Origin: Nocardioides terrigena
GTDB lineage: Bacteria; Actinomycetota; Actinomycetes; Propionibacteriales; Nocardioidaceae
Direction: 5' to 3'
NCBI RefSeq assembly: GCF_003047265.1
Contig: NZ_PZYY01000011.1
Coordinates: 62,001 to 126,000, forward strand
Length of the DNA stretch: 64,000 nucleotides
Numbering within the stretch: the first letter of the stretch is position 1; every line of letters begins with the position of its first letter. Of the stretch, positions 8,393 to 18,450 are shown piece by piece. The notes below the pieces were generated by a model. It ran no database searches. It was not told the origin of the DNA and saw nothing but the letters and a program-made list of their open reading frames with translations. The position numbers were made by a program, and so were the translations under genes.

Positions 8393-9448
8393 ATGCTCTC
8401 GCTCAACGATCCCTGCGCCGACGACGCGACCATCTGCAACTTCGTCTACAGCGAGACCGACAGCACGGCGGCCGCCAACGTCGCCGACTGGCTGGTGGGC
8501 AAGCCCATGGCGCTGATCGGTCTCGCCCTGCTGGGACTGGTCATCCGGTGGGTCCTCCACCGGGTCATCGACCGGGTGGTCAAGCGGGCCGAGACCGGCA
8601 TGATGCCCAACCGCTTCAGCCGCGCGATGACCGGCGGCAAGGTCGGCACAGCCCTCAACATCCACGAGGCGGCCGGCGCGACCCGCCGCGTCCAGCGGGC
8701 CCAGACGATGGGCACGCTGCTCAAGAGCATCGTCACAGGCATCATCCTGGCCGTCATCGGGACGATGATGCTCAGCGAGATCGGCGTCAACGTGGCCCCG
8801 ATCATCGCCAGCGCCGGCATCCTCGGGCTCGCCATCGGCTTCGGCGCCCAGAGCCTCGTCTCGGACTTCCTGTCCGGCATCTTCATGATCTTCGAGGACC
8901 AGTACGGCGTCGGCGACGAGGTCGACCTCGGGGAGGCCGTCGGGACCGTCGAGGCGGTCAGCCTGCGCGTCACCCGGCTGCGCGACGTCAACGGCACGGT
9001 CTGGTACGTCCGCAACGGCGAGATCCTGCGCGTCGGCAACATGAGCCAGAACTGGGCCCGCACGGTCCTGGACATCAGCGTCGCGTACGGCGAGGACGTC
9101 GCCCAGGTCCAGCGGGTGCTGGCCGACGTGGCCCACGACCTGTGGGTGGACGAGGACTTCAAGGGCCGGGTCATCGAGGAGCCGTCCGTGTGGGGCGTGC
9201 AGGACATCACCCCCGACGCCGTCGTGGTCCGGGTCGCCCTCAAGACGGCCCCCCTCGAGCAGTGGTCCGTGGCGCGCGAGATGCGGCAGCGGATCAAGGC
9301 ACGCTTCGACCTCGAGGGGATCGAGATGCCGTTCGCGCAGCGCGTCGTGTGGATGCGCTCGGCCGACAGCGAGCCGGCGCAGCCCGAGGTCGACATCGAC
9401 TCCGCTCCCCCGGCCCAGGGCCCCGCCCAGGCCGAGGGTCCTGCCTGA
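8393..9448 (+). CDS. MscS-family small-conductance mechanosensitive channel
   Basis: This 351-residue integral membrane protein has three or four hydrophobic segments. The pore-lining region is VAPIIASAGILGLAIGFGAQ, followed by the MscS signature SLVSDFLSGIFMIFEDQYGVGD, a beta domain (VEAVSLRVTRLRDVNGTVWYVRNGEI) and an alpha-beta vestibule domain. Such channels open under membrane tension and release solutes during osmotic downshock. The tail after residue 320 is acidic and Pro/Ala-rich, variable in the family. CATACT at 8380-8385 lies 7 nt before the ATG, suggesting a leaderless mRNA. A terminator at 9473-9509 ends it. Confidence 0.93.
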   Translation: MLSLNDPCADDATICNFVYSETDSTAAANVADWLVGKPMALIGLALLGLVIRWVLHRVIDRVVKRAETGMMPNRFSRAMTGGKVGTALNIHEAAGATRRVQRAQTMGTLLKSIVTGIILAVIGTMMLSEIGVNVAPIIASAGILGLAIGFGAQSLVSDFLSGIFMIFEDQYGVGDEVDLGEAVGTVEAVSLRVTRLRDVNGTVWYVRNGEILRVGNMSQNWARTVLDISVAYGEDVAQVQRVLADVAHDLWVDEDFKGRVIEEPSVWGVQDITPDAVVVRVALKTAPLEQWSVAREMRQRIKARFDLEGIEMPFAQRVVWMRSADSEPAQPEVDIDSAPPAQGPAQAEGPA

Positions 9449-9472
9449 GCCCGTCCCCGACACCCCGACGAC

Positions 9473-9509
9473 ACGACGGCCCGCCCGGGTGATCCGGGCG
9501 GGCCGTCGT
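9473..9509. terminator. Shared bidirectional terminator hairpin
   Basis: A perfect 16-bp G+C-rich stem (9473-9488 with 9494-9509) with loop GTGAT lies between the convergent MscS and OsmC genes. There is no U-tract. Its position and symmetry fit termination from both sides. Confidence 0.9.
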
Positions 9510-9526
9510 ACGTCGTGGGGCGGGCG

Positions 9527-9952
9527 TCAGGCGAGCGCGGCGTCCAGCGTGATCGGGACCGCGGAGAGCGCCTGCGAGACCGGGCAGCCGGCCTTGGCCT
9601 CCTCGGCGAGGCGGACGAAGGTGTCGTTGTCGACGCCCTCGACCACGCCGCGCACCGTGATCTTGATGCCCGTGATGCCGGTGCCCGGGGTGAAGTCCAC
9701 GGCCGCCTGGGTGTCCAGCGAGGTCGCAGGGGTGTCGTTCTTGGCCAGGCCGTTGGAGAAGGCCATCGAGAAGCACGACGAGTGGGCCGCAGCGATGAGC
9801 TCCTCGGGGCTGGTCTTGCCGTTGGCCTCCTCGGCGCGGGACGGCCAGGACACGTCGTACGTGCCGATCCCGGAGGACTCGAGGGTGACCTTGCCGGCGC
9901 CCTCGAAGAGGGTGCCCTCCCAGTGGGTGGTCGCGGTGCGGGTCGTGGGCAT
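9527..9952 (-). CDS. OsmC/Ohr family peroxiredoxin
   Basis: This 141-residue cytoplasmic protein has the two conserved redox Cys contexts: AAAHSSCFSMAFS (peroxidatic) and EAKAGCPVSQALSAV (resolving). The N-terminus TATTHWEGTLFEGAGKVTLE is typical of the OsmC subgroup, which reduces organic hydroperoxides with dithiol electron donors. ATG 9952 has AGGAG 7 nt upstream. The gene is alone on its strand and faces MscS; no OhrR-type regulator is adjacent. Confidence 0.93.
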   Translation of the reverse strand: MPTTRTATTHWEGTLFEGAGKVTLESSGIGTYDVSWPSRAEEANGKTSPEELIAAAHSSCFSMAFSNGLAKNDTPATSLDTQAAVDFTPGTGITGIKITVRGVVEGVDNDTFVRLAEEAKAGCPVSQALSAVPITLDAALA

Positions 9953-10047
9953 GCTGTGCTCCTGTTGCGTCGGGGACGTGGTCGGATCGAGTCTTCCACG
10001 CGCACCCTCCCCTCCCGATGCGGCCGTCTCACCCCTTGCTCGGCACA

Positions 10048-10440
10048 ATGGCGACCGTGACGACCGAGAGCACCTTCTACGACGAGATCGGCGGCGAGGC
10101 GACGATCCGCTCGATCGTGCACACCTTCTACGAGGGCGTGGCGACCGACGAGGTGCTGCGGCCGCTCTACCCCGAGGAGGACCTCGGTCCGGCGGAGGAC
10201 CGCTTCGCGATGTTCCTGGTCCAGTACTGGGGCGGACCGACCACCTACTCCGACCGTCGCGGGCACCCGCGGCTGCGGATGCGCCACGCGCCCTTCGCGG
10301 TCACCCCCCTCGCGGCGGAGCGCTGGCTCGTGCACTTCCGCGCCGGGCTCGACGCGGCCGACCTGACGCCCGAGCAGGACCAGAAGTTCTGGGACTACGT
10401 CACCCACGCAGCGCAGTTCATGGTCAACACCCTGGAGTGA
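10048..10440 (+). CDS. Group II truncated haemoglobin (GlbO-like)
   Basis: This 130-residue 2-on-2 globin binds haem through the proximal His at residue 80 (RLRMRHAPF). The group II marks are visible: FYDEIGGEATI at the start, VLRPLYPEEDLGPAE, the CD segment MFLVQYWGGPTTYSDRRGHP and WLVHFRAGLD. Family proteins bind oxygen or detoxify NO and peroxide in the cytoplasm. ATG 10048 is the likely start; GTG 10057 is possible. It is divergent from OsmC, which would suit a shared oxidative-stress theme, though no common operator was seen. Confidence 0.92.
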   Translation: MATVTTESTFYDEIGGEATIRSIVHTFYEGVATDEVLRPLYPEEDLGPAEDRFAMFLVQYWGGPTTYSDRRGHPRLRMRHAPFAVTPLAAERWLVHFRAGLDAADLTPEQDQKFWDYVTHAAQFMVNTLE

Positions 10441-10451
10441 GACCCGGAGGC

Positions 10452-11315
10452 TCAGTCCTCGAGGGCGGCCACCATCGCGGCGCGCTGCTCCGGCCCGAGG
10501 TCCACCGAGCGACCGGCGACCGGGTCGAAGCAGACCAGCACGACCCGCGCACGGGAGAGCACCCGCTCGTCGTCGCGGATCTCCGACTCGACGGTGAAGG
10601 ACCGCGTCCCGACGTGGGTGATGCGCGACCACACGTCGTACGGCTCGGGACGGAAGAGGATCGGCACCTTGTAGTCGACGTCGGTCTGGGCCACCACCAC
10701 GCGGGTGTCGCCGGCGCCCGGCAGGTGCTCGACGAGGTCGCGCATGAGCGGGATGCGCGCCTCCTGGAGGTACTCGAAGTACTTCACGTTGTTGACGTGG
10801 CCGTAGACGTCGACGTCGGAGAAGCGCACGTGGAGCGGGAAGTGCCCGGGGTCCCACGCCGTGATCGGGGCGATCCGGGGACTGCCGGACCAGCCCTCCT
10901 CGACGAACGGCGCGAGGACGTCCTTCTCCTCGGTCGTCAGGCGCCGCGGGCGCTCGGTCGCGAAGACGTACGGCGTCAGCACGGTGCAGGCCCGGACGTA
11001 CGTCGTCCGCACGCCGGCCTCGTCCTCGTCGAAGATCTCGTAGGCCATGGTGAAGCTGGCTGCACGGACCTCGGTGACCCAGCACTCGATGCTGACGGGA
11101 CGGAACCGGAAGGTCAGCGGGGCGAGGTAGGACACCTCGTGCCGCACCACCACGACGCCCTCGGCGAGCTCGTCGGCCCGCGGGTCGGGCGCATGGGTGC
11201 GCAGCATGTCGACCCGCGCCTCCTGGAGGTAGTCGACGTACACGACGTTGTTGACGTGGCCGAGCAGGTCGAGGTCGGCCCAGCGGAGGGGGCACTCATA
11301 GCGGTGGCGCACCAC
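10452..11315 (-). CDS. Acyl-CoA thioesterase with two hotdog domains
   Basis: The 287-residue protein contains two 4HBT-type hotdog domains, each with the same opening signature: RWADLDLLGHVNNVVYVDYL (about residues 11-30) and SDVDVYGHVNNVKYFEYL (about 166-183). Both keep the catalytic-type Asp/His (D..GHVNN) of FcbC/YbgC-like thioesterases, which hydrolyse acyl-CoA esters. One fused chain replaces the usual homodimer. The start is GTG 11315 or the next codon, GTG 11312. It converges on the globin gene with a gap of only 11 bp and is divergent from nothing conserved. Confidence 0.87.
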   Translation of the reverse strand: MVRHRYECPLRWADLDLLGHVNNVVYVDYLQEARVDMLRTHAPDPRADELAEGVVVVRHEVSYLAPLTFRFRPVSIECWVTEVRAASFTMAYEIFDEDEAGVRTTYVRACTVLTPYVFATERPRRLTTEEKDVLAPFVEEGWSGSPRIAPITAWDPGHFPLHVRFSDVDVYGHVNNVKYFEYLQEARIPLMRDLVEHLPGAGDTRVVVAQTDVDYKVPILFRPEPYDVWSRITHVGTRSFTVESEIRDDERVLSRARVVLVCFDPVAGRSVDLGPEQRAAMVAALED

Positions 11316-11379
11316 TCGATGGTCGCAGAGTCGGTCACCGGCCCGCGCAGGACGCCCGCCCGTGGACCAGCCGACCGGG

Positions 11380-11562
11380 TCAGTGCGCGAAGTGGAGCTG
11401 GCCGTAGTAGGTGGTGATCGACTCGTGGCGGGCCAGGCGCTCGCGGTGGTTGACCACGAGGAAGTCGGTGGCGACGGCCACGGTGGCGACGACGGCGACG
11501 GCCGCCAGGGCGAAGAACGCGGTGACGAACGGGGCGACGTCGGGGAGCAGCTGGAAGGTCAT
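11380..11562 (-). CDS. Small single-pass membrane protein
   Basis: This 60-residue protein has one long hydrophobic helix (VAPFVTAFFALAAVAVVATV and on to AVATDFLVV) and a basic C-terminal region NHRERLARHESITTYYGQ. ATG 11562 gives MTFQLLPD. No family is recognised. It is divergent from a TetR gene, with the twin TACAAA-type operators between, so it is probably the regulated target. Being short and solitary, it could have a regulatory or envelope role. Confidence 0.7.
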   Translation of the reverse strand: MTFQLLPDVAPFVTAFFALAAVAVVATVAVATDFLVVNHRERLARHESITTYYGQLHFAH

Positions 11563-11573
11563 CGGGGAGCCTT

Positions 11574-11604
11574 TCTACATTTGTAGACTATCTACGTTTG
11601 TAGA
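11574..11604. promoter_or_regulatory. Twin inverted-repeat operator between membrane protein and TetR gene
   Basis: TCTACATTTGTAGA and TCTACGTTTGTAGA stand 17 bp apart, each an imperfect dyad (CTAC...GTAG). Together they form a larger pseudo-palindrome. The position between the divergent small membrane protein and the TetR gene marks it as that repressor's likely operator. Confidence 0.8.
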
Positions 11605-11670
11605 GGCTACGCCGCGCCTCCCGCAGCGACAAGCGCGGCGGTAGTGTCGTCGCTCACCCGAGGAGGCCCG

Positions 11671-12261
11671 TTGCCCGCACCGCAGTCCCCCCGCCGGCGC
11701 GAGATCCTCGACGCCGCGGTCGTCGTGCTCGCCGGGCACGGGCTCAAGGGGCTCACCCACCGGGGCATCGACCGGGAGGCCGGGCTCCCCGAGGGCAGCT
11801 CGTCGGCCTACTTCCGCAGCCGGGCGGCCCTCCAGCAGGCGGTGGCCGAGCACCTGTCCGACCAGCTCGTGCGGGACGTCGCGGCGCTGTCCGACACCCT
11901 GGCCGCCGGCGACCACAGCGTCGCCCGGGCGGTGCGCGAGACCGGGGCGCTCTTCCGGCGCTGGCTCGCGCACCCCGAGGTGGTGCTGGCCCGCCTCGAG
12001 CTCACGCTCGCCGCGACCCGCGACCCGGAGCTCGCGGCCACGATGGCGGGGTGGCGCGCCGAGCTCGTCGAGCTCGTACGCCGCACGCTCGAGGCCGGCG
12101 GCCGTCCCGACGACGCCACCCGGGCAGCCACCGTCGTGGCCGCCCTGGACGGGGTGCTCCTGGCCGCCCTCCAGCGCCCCGCACGCCAGCGCGCGGCGTT
12201 CCTCCGCTCCAGCCTCGAGCTGCTCCTCGGGTCGCTGGCCGAGCCACCCGACCCGGCATGA
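11671..12261 (+). CDS. TetR family transcriptional regulator
   Basis: 196 residues. The helix-turn-helix spans about residues 8-55 (REILDAAVVVLAGHGLKGLT, then HRGIDREAGLPEGSSSAYF), and a TetR_C-type ligand domain follows. I chose TTG 11671 because AGGAGG sits at 11661-11666, 4 nt upstream; GTG 11644 would add nine residues that lie over the Shine-Dalgarno. The protein probably represses itself and the divergent small membrane protein through the dyads at 11574-11604. The ligand is unknown. Confidence 0.87.
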   Translation: MPAPQSPRRREILDAAVVVLAGHGLKGLTHRGIDREAGLPEGSSSAYFRSRAALQQAVAEHLSDQLVRDVAALSDTLAAGDHSVARAVRETGALFRRWLAHPEVVLARLELTLAATRDPELAATMAGWRAELVELVRRTLEAGGRPDDATRAATVVAALDGVLLAALQRPARQRAAFLRSSLELLLGSLAEPPDPA

Positions 12262-12354
12262 CCCAGCCCACACGAGAACGTGTTCCACCCGCGCGCAGGC
12301 CCGTCTAGGGTGAGCGACGCAACACCCTGACCACCCACCAGAACCGGAGTTCCC

Positions 12355-13572
12355 ATGCCCGAGGCAGTGATCGTTTCCGCAGCGCGCTCCCCCATCGGCC
12401 GCGCCAACAAGGGGTCCCTCAAGGACTTCCGGCCCGACGACCTCAGCGCGCTGATCGTCAAGGCCGCGCTGGACAAGATCCCCGGCCTCGACCCGAACAC
12501 CGTCGACGACCTCTACCTCGGGTGCGGCCTGCCCGGCGGCGAGAGCGGCAACAACATGGGCCGGATCGTCAACGTGCTCAACGGCATGGACAACGTGCCC
12601 GGCGCCACCATCACCCGCTACTGCGCCTCGTCCGTGCAGACCACCCGGATGGCGTTCCACGCGATCAAGGCCGGCGAGGGCGACATCTTCGTCTCCGCCG
12701 GCGTCGAGACGGTGTCCCGCTTCGCCAAGGGCACCTCCGATCACATCCCGCACACGGTCAACCCGCGCTTCGACGACGCGCAGACCCGGACCGCGAAGAC
12801 CGCCGAGGGCGGCGTGGACTGGCACGACCCGCGCGAGGACGGCCAGCTCCCCGACGCCTACATCGCCATGGGCCAGACCGCCGAGAACGTCGCCCGCCTG
12901 CGCGGCCTCTCGCGCCAGGAGCTCGACGAGTTCGGTGTTCGCTCGCAGAACCTCGCCGAGAAGGCCATCAACGACGGCTTCTGGGCCCGCGAGATCACCC
13001 CGGTCACCACCCCGGACGGCACCGTCGTGTCCACCGACGACGGCCCGCGCGCCGGGGTCACCTACGACGCGATCAAGGACCTCAAGCCCGTCTTCCGCCC
13101 CGACGGCGTCGTCACGGCCGGCAACTGCTGCGCCCTCAACGACGGCGCCGCCGCGGTCGTGATCATGTCCGACACCAAGGCCAAGGAGCTCGGCCTGACC
13201 CCGCTGGCGCGCATCGTCTCCACCGGCGTCTCGGGCCTCTCCCCCGAGATCATGGGCCTCGGCCCGGTCGAGGCGACCAAGCGGGCCCTGGCCCACGCCG
13301 ACATGAGCATCGGCGACATCGACCTCGTCGAGATCAACGAGGCCTTCGCCGCCCAGGTGGTGCCGTCCTACCAGGACCTCGGCATCGACATCGACCGCCT
13401 CAACGTCAACGGCGGCGCGATCGCGGTCGGCCACCCCTTCGGCATGACCGGTGCCCGCCTGCAGAACACGATGCTCAACTCGCTGGACTGGCACGACAAG
13501 ACCACCGGCCTCATCACCATGTGCGTCGGTGGCGGCCAGGGCATGGCGCTCATCCTGGAGCGCCTCGGCTGA
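12355..13572 (+). CDS. Acetyl-CoA C-acyltransferase (thiolase)
   Basis: 405-residue thiolase. Catalytic Cys90 lies in TRYCASSVQTTRMAF. The substrate-binding NEAFA element, the His loop GGAIAVGHPFGMTGAR and the second Cys in CVGGGQGMALIL are all present. Such enzymes cleave 3-ketoacyl-CoA to acetyl-CoA in beta-oxidation, or run in reverse in the acetoacetyl-CoA type. No partner dehydrogenase or hydratase is adjacent, so the pathway is not set. ATG 12355 has GGAG 5 nt upstream, and TAGGGT upstream may be the -10. A 14-bp terminator hairpin follows. Confidence 0.95.
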   Translation: MPEAVIVSAARSPIGRANKGSLKDFRPDDLSALIVKAALDKIPGLDPNTVDDLYLGCGLPGGESGNNMGRIVNVLNGMDNVPGATITRYCASSVQTTRMAFHAIKAGEGDIFVSAGVETVSRFAKGTSDHIPHTVNPRFDDAQTRTAKTAEGGVDWHDPREDGQLPDAYIAMGQTAENVARLRGLSRQELDEFGVRSQNLAEKAINDGFWAREITPVTTPDGTVVSTDDGPRAGVTYDAIKDLKPVFRPDGVVTAGNCCALNDGAAAVVIMSDTKAKELGLTPLARIVSTGVSGLSPEIMGLGPVEATKRALAHADMSIGDIDLVEINEAFAAQVVPSYQDLGIDIDRLNVNGGAIAVGHPFGMTGARLQNTMLNSLDWHDKTTGLITMCVGGGQGMALILERLG

Positions 13573-13595
13573 CGTCCGCAGGCTGATCCACCGGC

Positions 13596-13631
13596 CCGGG
13601 CCGGGACCCCACCGCGCGGGTCCCGGCCCGG
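13596..13631 (+). terminator. Terminator hairpin after thiolase
   Basis: A 14-bp perfect stem (13596-13609 with 13618-13631) with an 8-nt loop starts 24 bp after the thiolase stop. There is no U-tract. It insulates the thiolase from the MarR gene. Confidence 0.85.
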
Positions 13632-13733
13632 TCGCGTGGTGGTGTGTTCGACTGCAGGCAAGGACCGCGATGGTTAGGGTCGTCCCGAGCGGGGACGATC
13701 GAGTCGCCGTGACGTCGTACAAGGAGTGACCGC

Positions 13734-14240
13734 ATGCCCCCCGCAGCCCCGGAGCCCCAGTGGCTCGACGAGGACCAGCAGCGCTCCTGGCGCGCCCTCG
13801 TGGTCGGCTCGACCCTGCTCATGGACCGCCTCGACGACGACCTGCGTCGGGAGTTCAACATCTCGCTCACCGAGTACGAGATCCTCGTCCGGCTCTCCGA
13901 GCGTCCCGGACGCGCCCTGCGGATGGCGCAGCTCGCCGACGCGCTCGCCCACTCGCGCAGCCGGGTGACCCACACCATCGACCGGATGGAGCGGGCCGGG
14001 TACGTCGTGCGCGGCACCACGCCCGAGGACGGTCGCGGCATCGTCGCGACGATGACCGACAAGGGCTACGCCCTGCTCCAGGAGGCCGCACCCCGCCACG
14101 TCGAGGGCGTGCGCGCCTACCTCGTGGACCGCGTCCGGGACGACGACTTCAGTGCGATCGGCCGGGCGATGGACGCGGTCACCGACCACCTCATCAGCGA
14201 CCACCCGGAGATGGACCTGCGCGACGGCGCCACCGGCTGA
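13734..14240 (+). CDS. MarR family transcriptional regulator
   Basis: 168 residues with a winged helix at about 45-115: LRMAQLADALAHSRSRVTHT is the recognition region and EDGRGIVATMTDKGYALL the wing. MarR dimers repress genes for stress or aromatic-compound responses and release DNA on ligand or oxidant. ATG 13734 has AAGGAG nearby. The gene is flanked by terminators on both sides, so it forms its own unit; the neighbours give no clear target. Confidence 0.9.
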   Translation: MPPAAPEPQWLDEDQQRSWRALVVGSTLLMDRLDDDLRREFNISLTEYEILVRLSERPGRALRMAQLADALAHSRSRVTHTIDRMERAGYVVRGTTPEDGRGIVATMTDKGYALLQEAAPRHVEGVRAYLVDRVRDDDFSAIGRAMDAVTDHLISDHPEMDLRDGATG

Positions 14241-14266
14241 GGCGACGCCTCCCGGCAGCTCGACGC

Positions 14267-14301
14267 CGACGGCCCGGCACGCGATGCGTGCCGGGCCGTC
14301 G
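14267..14301. terminator. Terminator hairpin between MarR and ettA
   Basis: A perfect 16-bp stem (14267-14282 with 14286-14301) closes on a 3-nt loop GAT. It lies between the convergent MarR gene (end 14240) and ettA (end 14325) and probably serves both. Confidence 0.9.
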
Positions 14302-14324
14302 TGCAGTCGGAGTGACGTCGCGGG

Positions 14325-16007
<1,683 letters not shown>

Positions 16008-16109
16008 GCGCCTGAGCCTACGGGTCGCGGCACCCCGCTGGACAACCGGCGGGCGCCCCGCGGACGGCCCGCACGGGCCGGGACCGCTCCTCGCGGCCCC
16101 GCCCGCGGC

Positions 16110-16607
16110 TCAGGCGGCCTCCGCGTCGGCCCCGTCCTGCTCGGCCGAAGCCTGCGCCGGCTCGAGGATCTCACCGGTCTCCATGTCCACCCCGGCCACG
16201 GGCGCGGGCGCGGCGGGGTCCCACGGGTCACTGCCCGACGGCTGGTCCTCGCGACGGCCCGGCTTCGTGTAGAGCGAGGTGCCCCGTGCGAGGTCGTGGC
16301 CCGCCGACGTCGCGGTGACGACCAGCTGGGTGCTCGACGTGCCGTCCTCGCGGACCCACACGTCGGCCTCGAGCCGGCCGGTGATGATCACCGGGTCGCC
16401 CACCCGCAGCGACTCCTTGACGTGGCCGGCCAGCCGCCGCCAGGCCTTGACCTTGAACCACGTCGTCGTGCCGTCGACCCACTCGTCGCCCTTGCGACGC
16501 CGTGACGTGCTGGCCACGCGGAAGGTGGCCAGCGCCTGGCCGCCCGCGTCGTGGACCTCCACCTCGCTGCCGACCCAGCCGTTCAGGGTCACGATGGTCT
16601 CGTTCAT
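16110..16607 (-). CDS. Single-stranded DNA-binding protein paralogue (SsbB-like)
   Basis: 165 residues with an OB fold over about 1-115: MNETIVTLNGWVGSEVEVHD, FRVASTSRRRKGDEW, TTWFKVKAWRRLAGHVKESL and GDPVIITGRLEADVWV. The C-terminus ends EQDGADAEAA and lacks the DDDIPF-type tip through which the essential SSB recruits repair proteins. It is therefore more likely an accessory SSB, of the kind used in chromosome segregation or natural competence in actinobacteria. ATG 16607 has GAGGAGG 7 nt upstream. It lies between the dynamin-like genes and ettA on the same strand. Confidence 0.88.
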   Translation of the reverse strand: MNETIVTLNGWVGSEVEVHDAGGQALATFRVASTSRRRKGDEWVDGTTTWFKVKAWRRLAGHVKESLRVGDPVIITGRLEADVWVREDGTSSTQLVVTATSAGHDLARGTSLYTKPGRREDQPSGSDPWDPAAPAPVAGVDMETGEILEPAQASAEQDGADAEAA

Positions 16608-16754
16608 CTCATGCCTCCTCGGTGGGGCGGCACGTCCGCCCTCGTGGACCAAGGCTGCGGACCCGCACCGACACCGCGTCGTACGACGCCCGCTCCCTGT
16701 GGAGGGGACGACGCACGGACGGGCCTGTGGAGACCCACGGGCCCTGCTACGGGG

Positions 16755-18410
16755 CTACTTGAGCGCGGCCGCCAGCCCGTCGCTGACCACGGCGTAGGAC
16801 GCCAGCTCGGCGCGGACGGGCTCCACGACGATCTCCTCGGAGACCTCGTTGATCGCGTCACGCAGCCGCTTGTCGGCCGTGCGCGCGCGCTTCCTCGCGG
16901 TGAGCGAGACGAGCAGCCGGCAGACCAGGGCCAGGAGGACCCCGACCGCGATGCCGCCGAGGAACATGATCGTGGGGATCGGGATCCCGCCCCACTCGGG
17001 CGTGGAGCCCCCGTCGAAGCCGAGGTAGGCCGCGCCGAACAGTGCGCCCAGCCAGACGAAGCCGGCGATCGCGGTGAGGATCAGGGCCCACTGGAGGACG
17101 CGCACGAGGCCGGCCCACGCGGGGATCTTGTCCGCGCCGAGGTCGGTGGACGCCACGGCCCGGTCGAGCCGGTCGCCGAGGTCGGGCAGGCGGGACACCG
17201 ACGCCTTGCGGATCGCGCCGGTCCACGCGGGCGCCATGCCGTCGGACACCTGGTCGGCCAGGGCCCGGACCTCGGTGTCCACGCGGGCCCGCTGGACGCC
17301 GGTCGCCTGGGGCACGGACGTGCGGGCGGAGCCGGTGAGCTCCTTGCCGACGGCTCCCAGGTCGAGGTGGAGCCGCTTGAGCGGGTCGGGCTTGAGCTTG
17401 GAGAACCACGCCACGACCGGCCATCCGGTCGCCCGGTTGGCCCGCATGCGGGTGGACGTCTCGACGGCGCGGACCACGGTCGGCACGCCGGCCGCGTCGG
17501 CGAAGGCGTCGTCGAGGGCCGCGACGCGCTCGGTCGACAGGGTGCGGGTGCGCGCCGTGCCGGACGCCGCCTGCACGCGCTCGGCGGCGCTGCGGAGGTC
17601 GGCGGACAGACGTGCCCGGGTGGCCTTCTTCTCCGCGACACGCGCGGCGATGGCGGACTTGAGCTCGGGGATGCCGATGCCGTGGCGGGCGCTGACTCCG
17701 ACCACCGGCACGCCGGCGAGGCCGTCGGCCTCGAGCAGGCGGCGTACGTCCGCGAGCATGCCCTCGCGACGGTCCTCGGGCACGGTGTCGATGTGGTTGA
17801 GCACGACCATCATCACGTCGCGGTGCTGGTTGAGCGGCGCCAGGTAGCGGTCGTGGATGGCGGCGTCGGCGTACTTCTGCGGGTCGAGGACCCACACGAG
17901 CATGTCGGCGAGCTTGACCAGCCGGTCGACCTCGAGGTGGTGCGACACCTCGGTCGAGTCGTGGTCGGGCAGGTCGAGGAGCACGACGCCCTGCATCTGC
18001 TCGTCCTCGCGACCGCTGGAGAGCATCGAGTCGCGGGTCACCTGGTGGCGGGCGGGGATGCCGAGCCACTCGAGCAGCTCCTCGGCGCCCTCGCGACCCC
18101 AGACACAGGCAGTGGCCCAAGAGGTGGTCGGACGGCGCACGCCGACGGCCGAGAGCTCGAGCTCGGTCAGCGCGTTGAACGTCGACGACTTGCCGGAGCC
18201 GGTCGCACCGGCCAGCGCGACGACGGTGTGCTCCGCCGACAGCTTGAGGCGACTGGATGCCCGGTCGACGACAGCCTGTGCGTCGTCGAGGATCGCGTCG
18301 TCGACACGACCTCGCGCGGCGTCCACGGCCTGCTCGAGGCCTTGCACGCGTGCACCGATGTCAGAACTCCGGGAGACCAGCTTCTTGGCCCCCTCGAGCA
18401 AGGACGACAT
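16755..18410 (-). CDS. Dynamin-like/YfjP-type membrane GTPase (second of a pair)
   Basis: 551 residues. GTPase motifs are GATGSGKS (residues 68-75), DLPDHDS as G3 and LNHID as G4. A long helical region follows, then two transmembrane helices (WALILTAIAGFVWLGALFGA and IPTIMFLGGIAVGVLLALVC) and a helical end. ATG 18410 follows AGGGAG. The gene lies 40 bp after a second GTPase on the same strand, so the two are a probable operon. A tandem pair like this recalls Streptomyces DynA/DynB, which stabilise FtsZ rings in sporulation septation; that parallel is inference from organisation. Confidence 0.87.
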   Translation of the reverse strand: MSSLLEGAKKLVSRSSDIGARVQGLEQAVDAARGRVDDAILDDAQAVVDRASSRLKLSAEHTVVALAGATGSGKSSTFNALTELELSAVGVRRPTTSWATACVWGREGAEELLEWLGIPARHQVTRDSMLSSGREDEQMQGVVLLDLPDHDSTEVSHHLEVDRLVKLADMLVWVLDPQKYADAAIHDRYLAPLNQHRDVMMVVLNHIDTVPEDRREGMLADVRRLLEADGLAGVPVVGVSARHGIGIPELKSAIAARVAEKKATRARLSADLRSAAERVQAASGTARTRTLSTERVAALDDAFADAAGVPTVVRAVETSTRMRANRATGWPVVAWFSKLKPDPLKRLHLDLGAVGKELTGSARTSVPQATGVQRARVDTEVRALADQVSDGMAPAWTGAIRKASVSRLPDLGDRLDRAVASTDLGADKIPAWAGLVRVLQWALILTAIAGFVWLGALFGAAYLGFDGGSTPEWGGIPIPTIMFLGGIAVGVLLALVCRLLVSLTARKRARTADKRLRDAINEVSEEIVVEPVRAELASYAVVSDGLAAALK

Positions 18411-18450
18411 GTTCTCCCTCGACGGCTGCAGGATGGATCGGGGTCCCACC

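Noticed and set aside
8446..11295. 949-codon open frame on the minus strand
   Set aside because: It runs antisense to the MscS channel and globin genes and out of frame across the OsmC and thioesterase genes, with low-complexity composition; no domain or ribosome-binding site supports it.
11575..13722. 715-codon open frame on the minus strand
   Set aside because: Antisense to the TetR and thiolase genes; composition is that of a G+C shadow.
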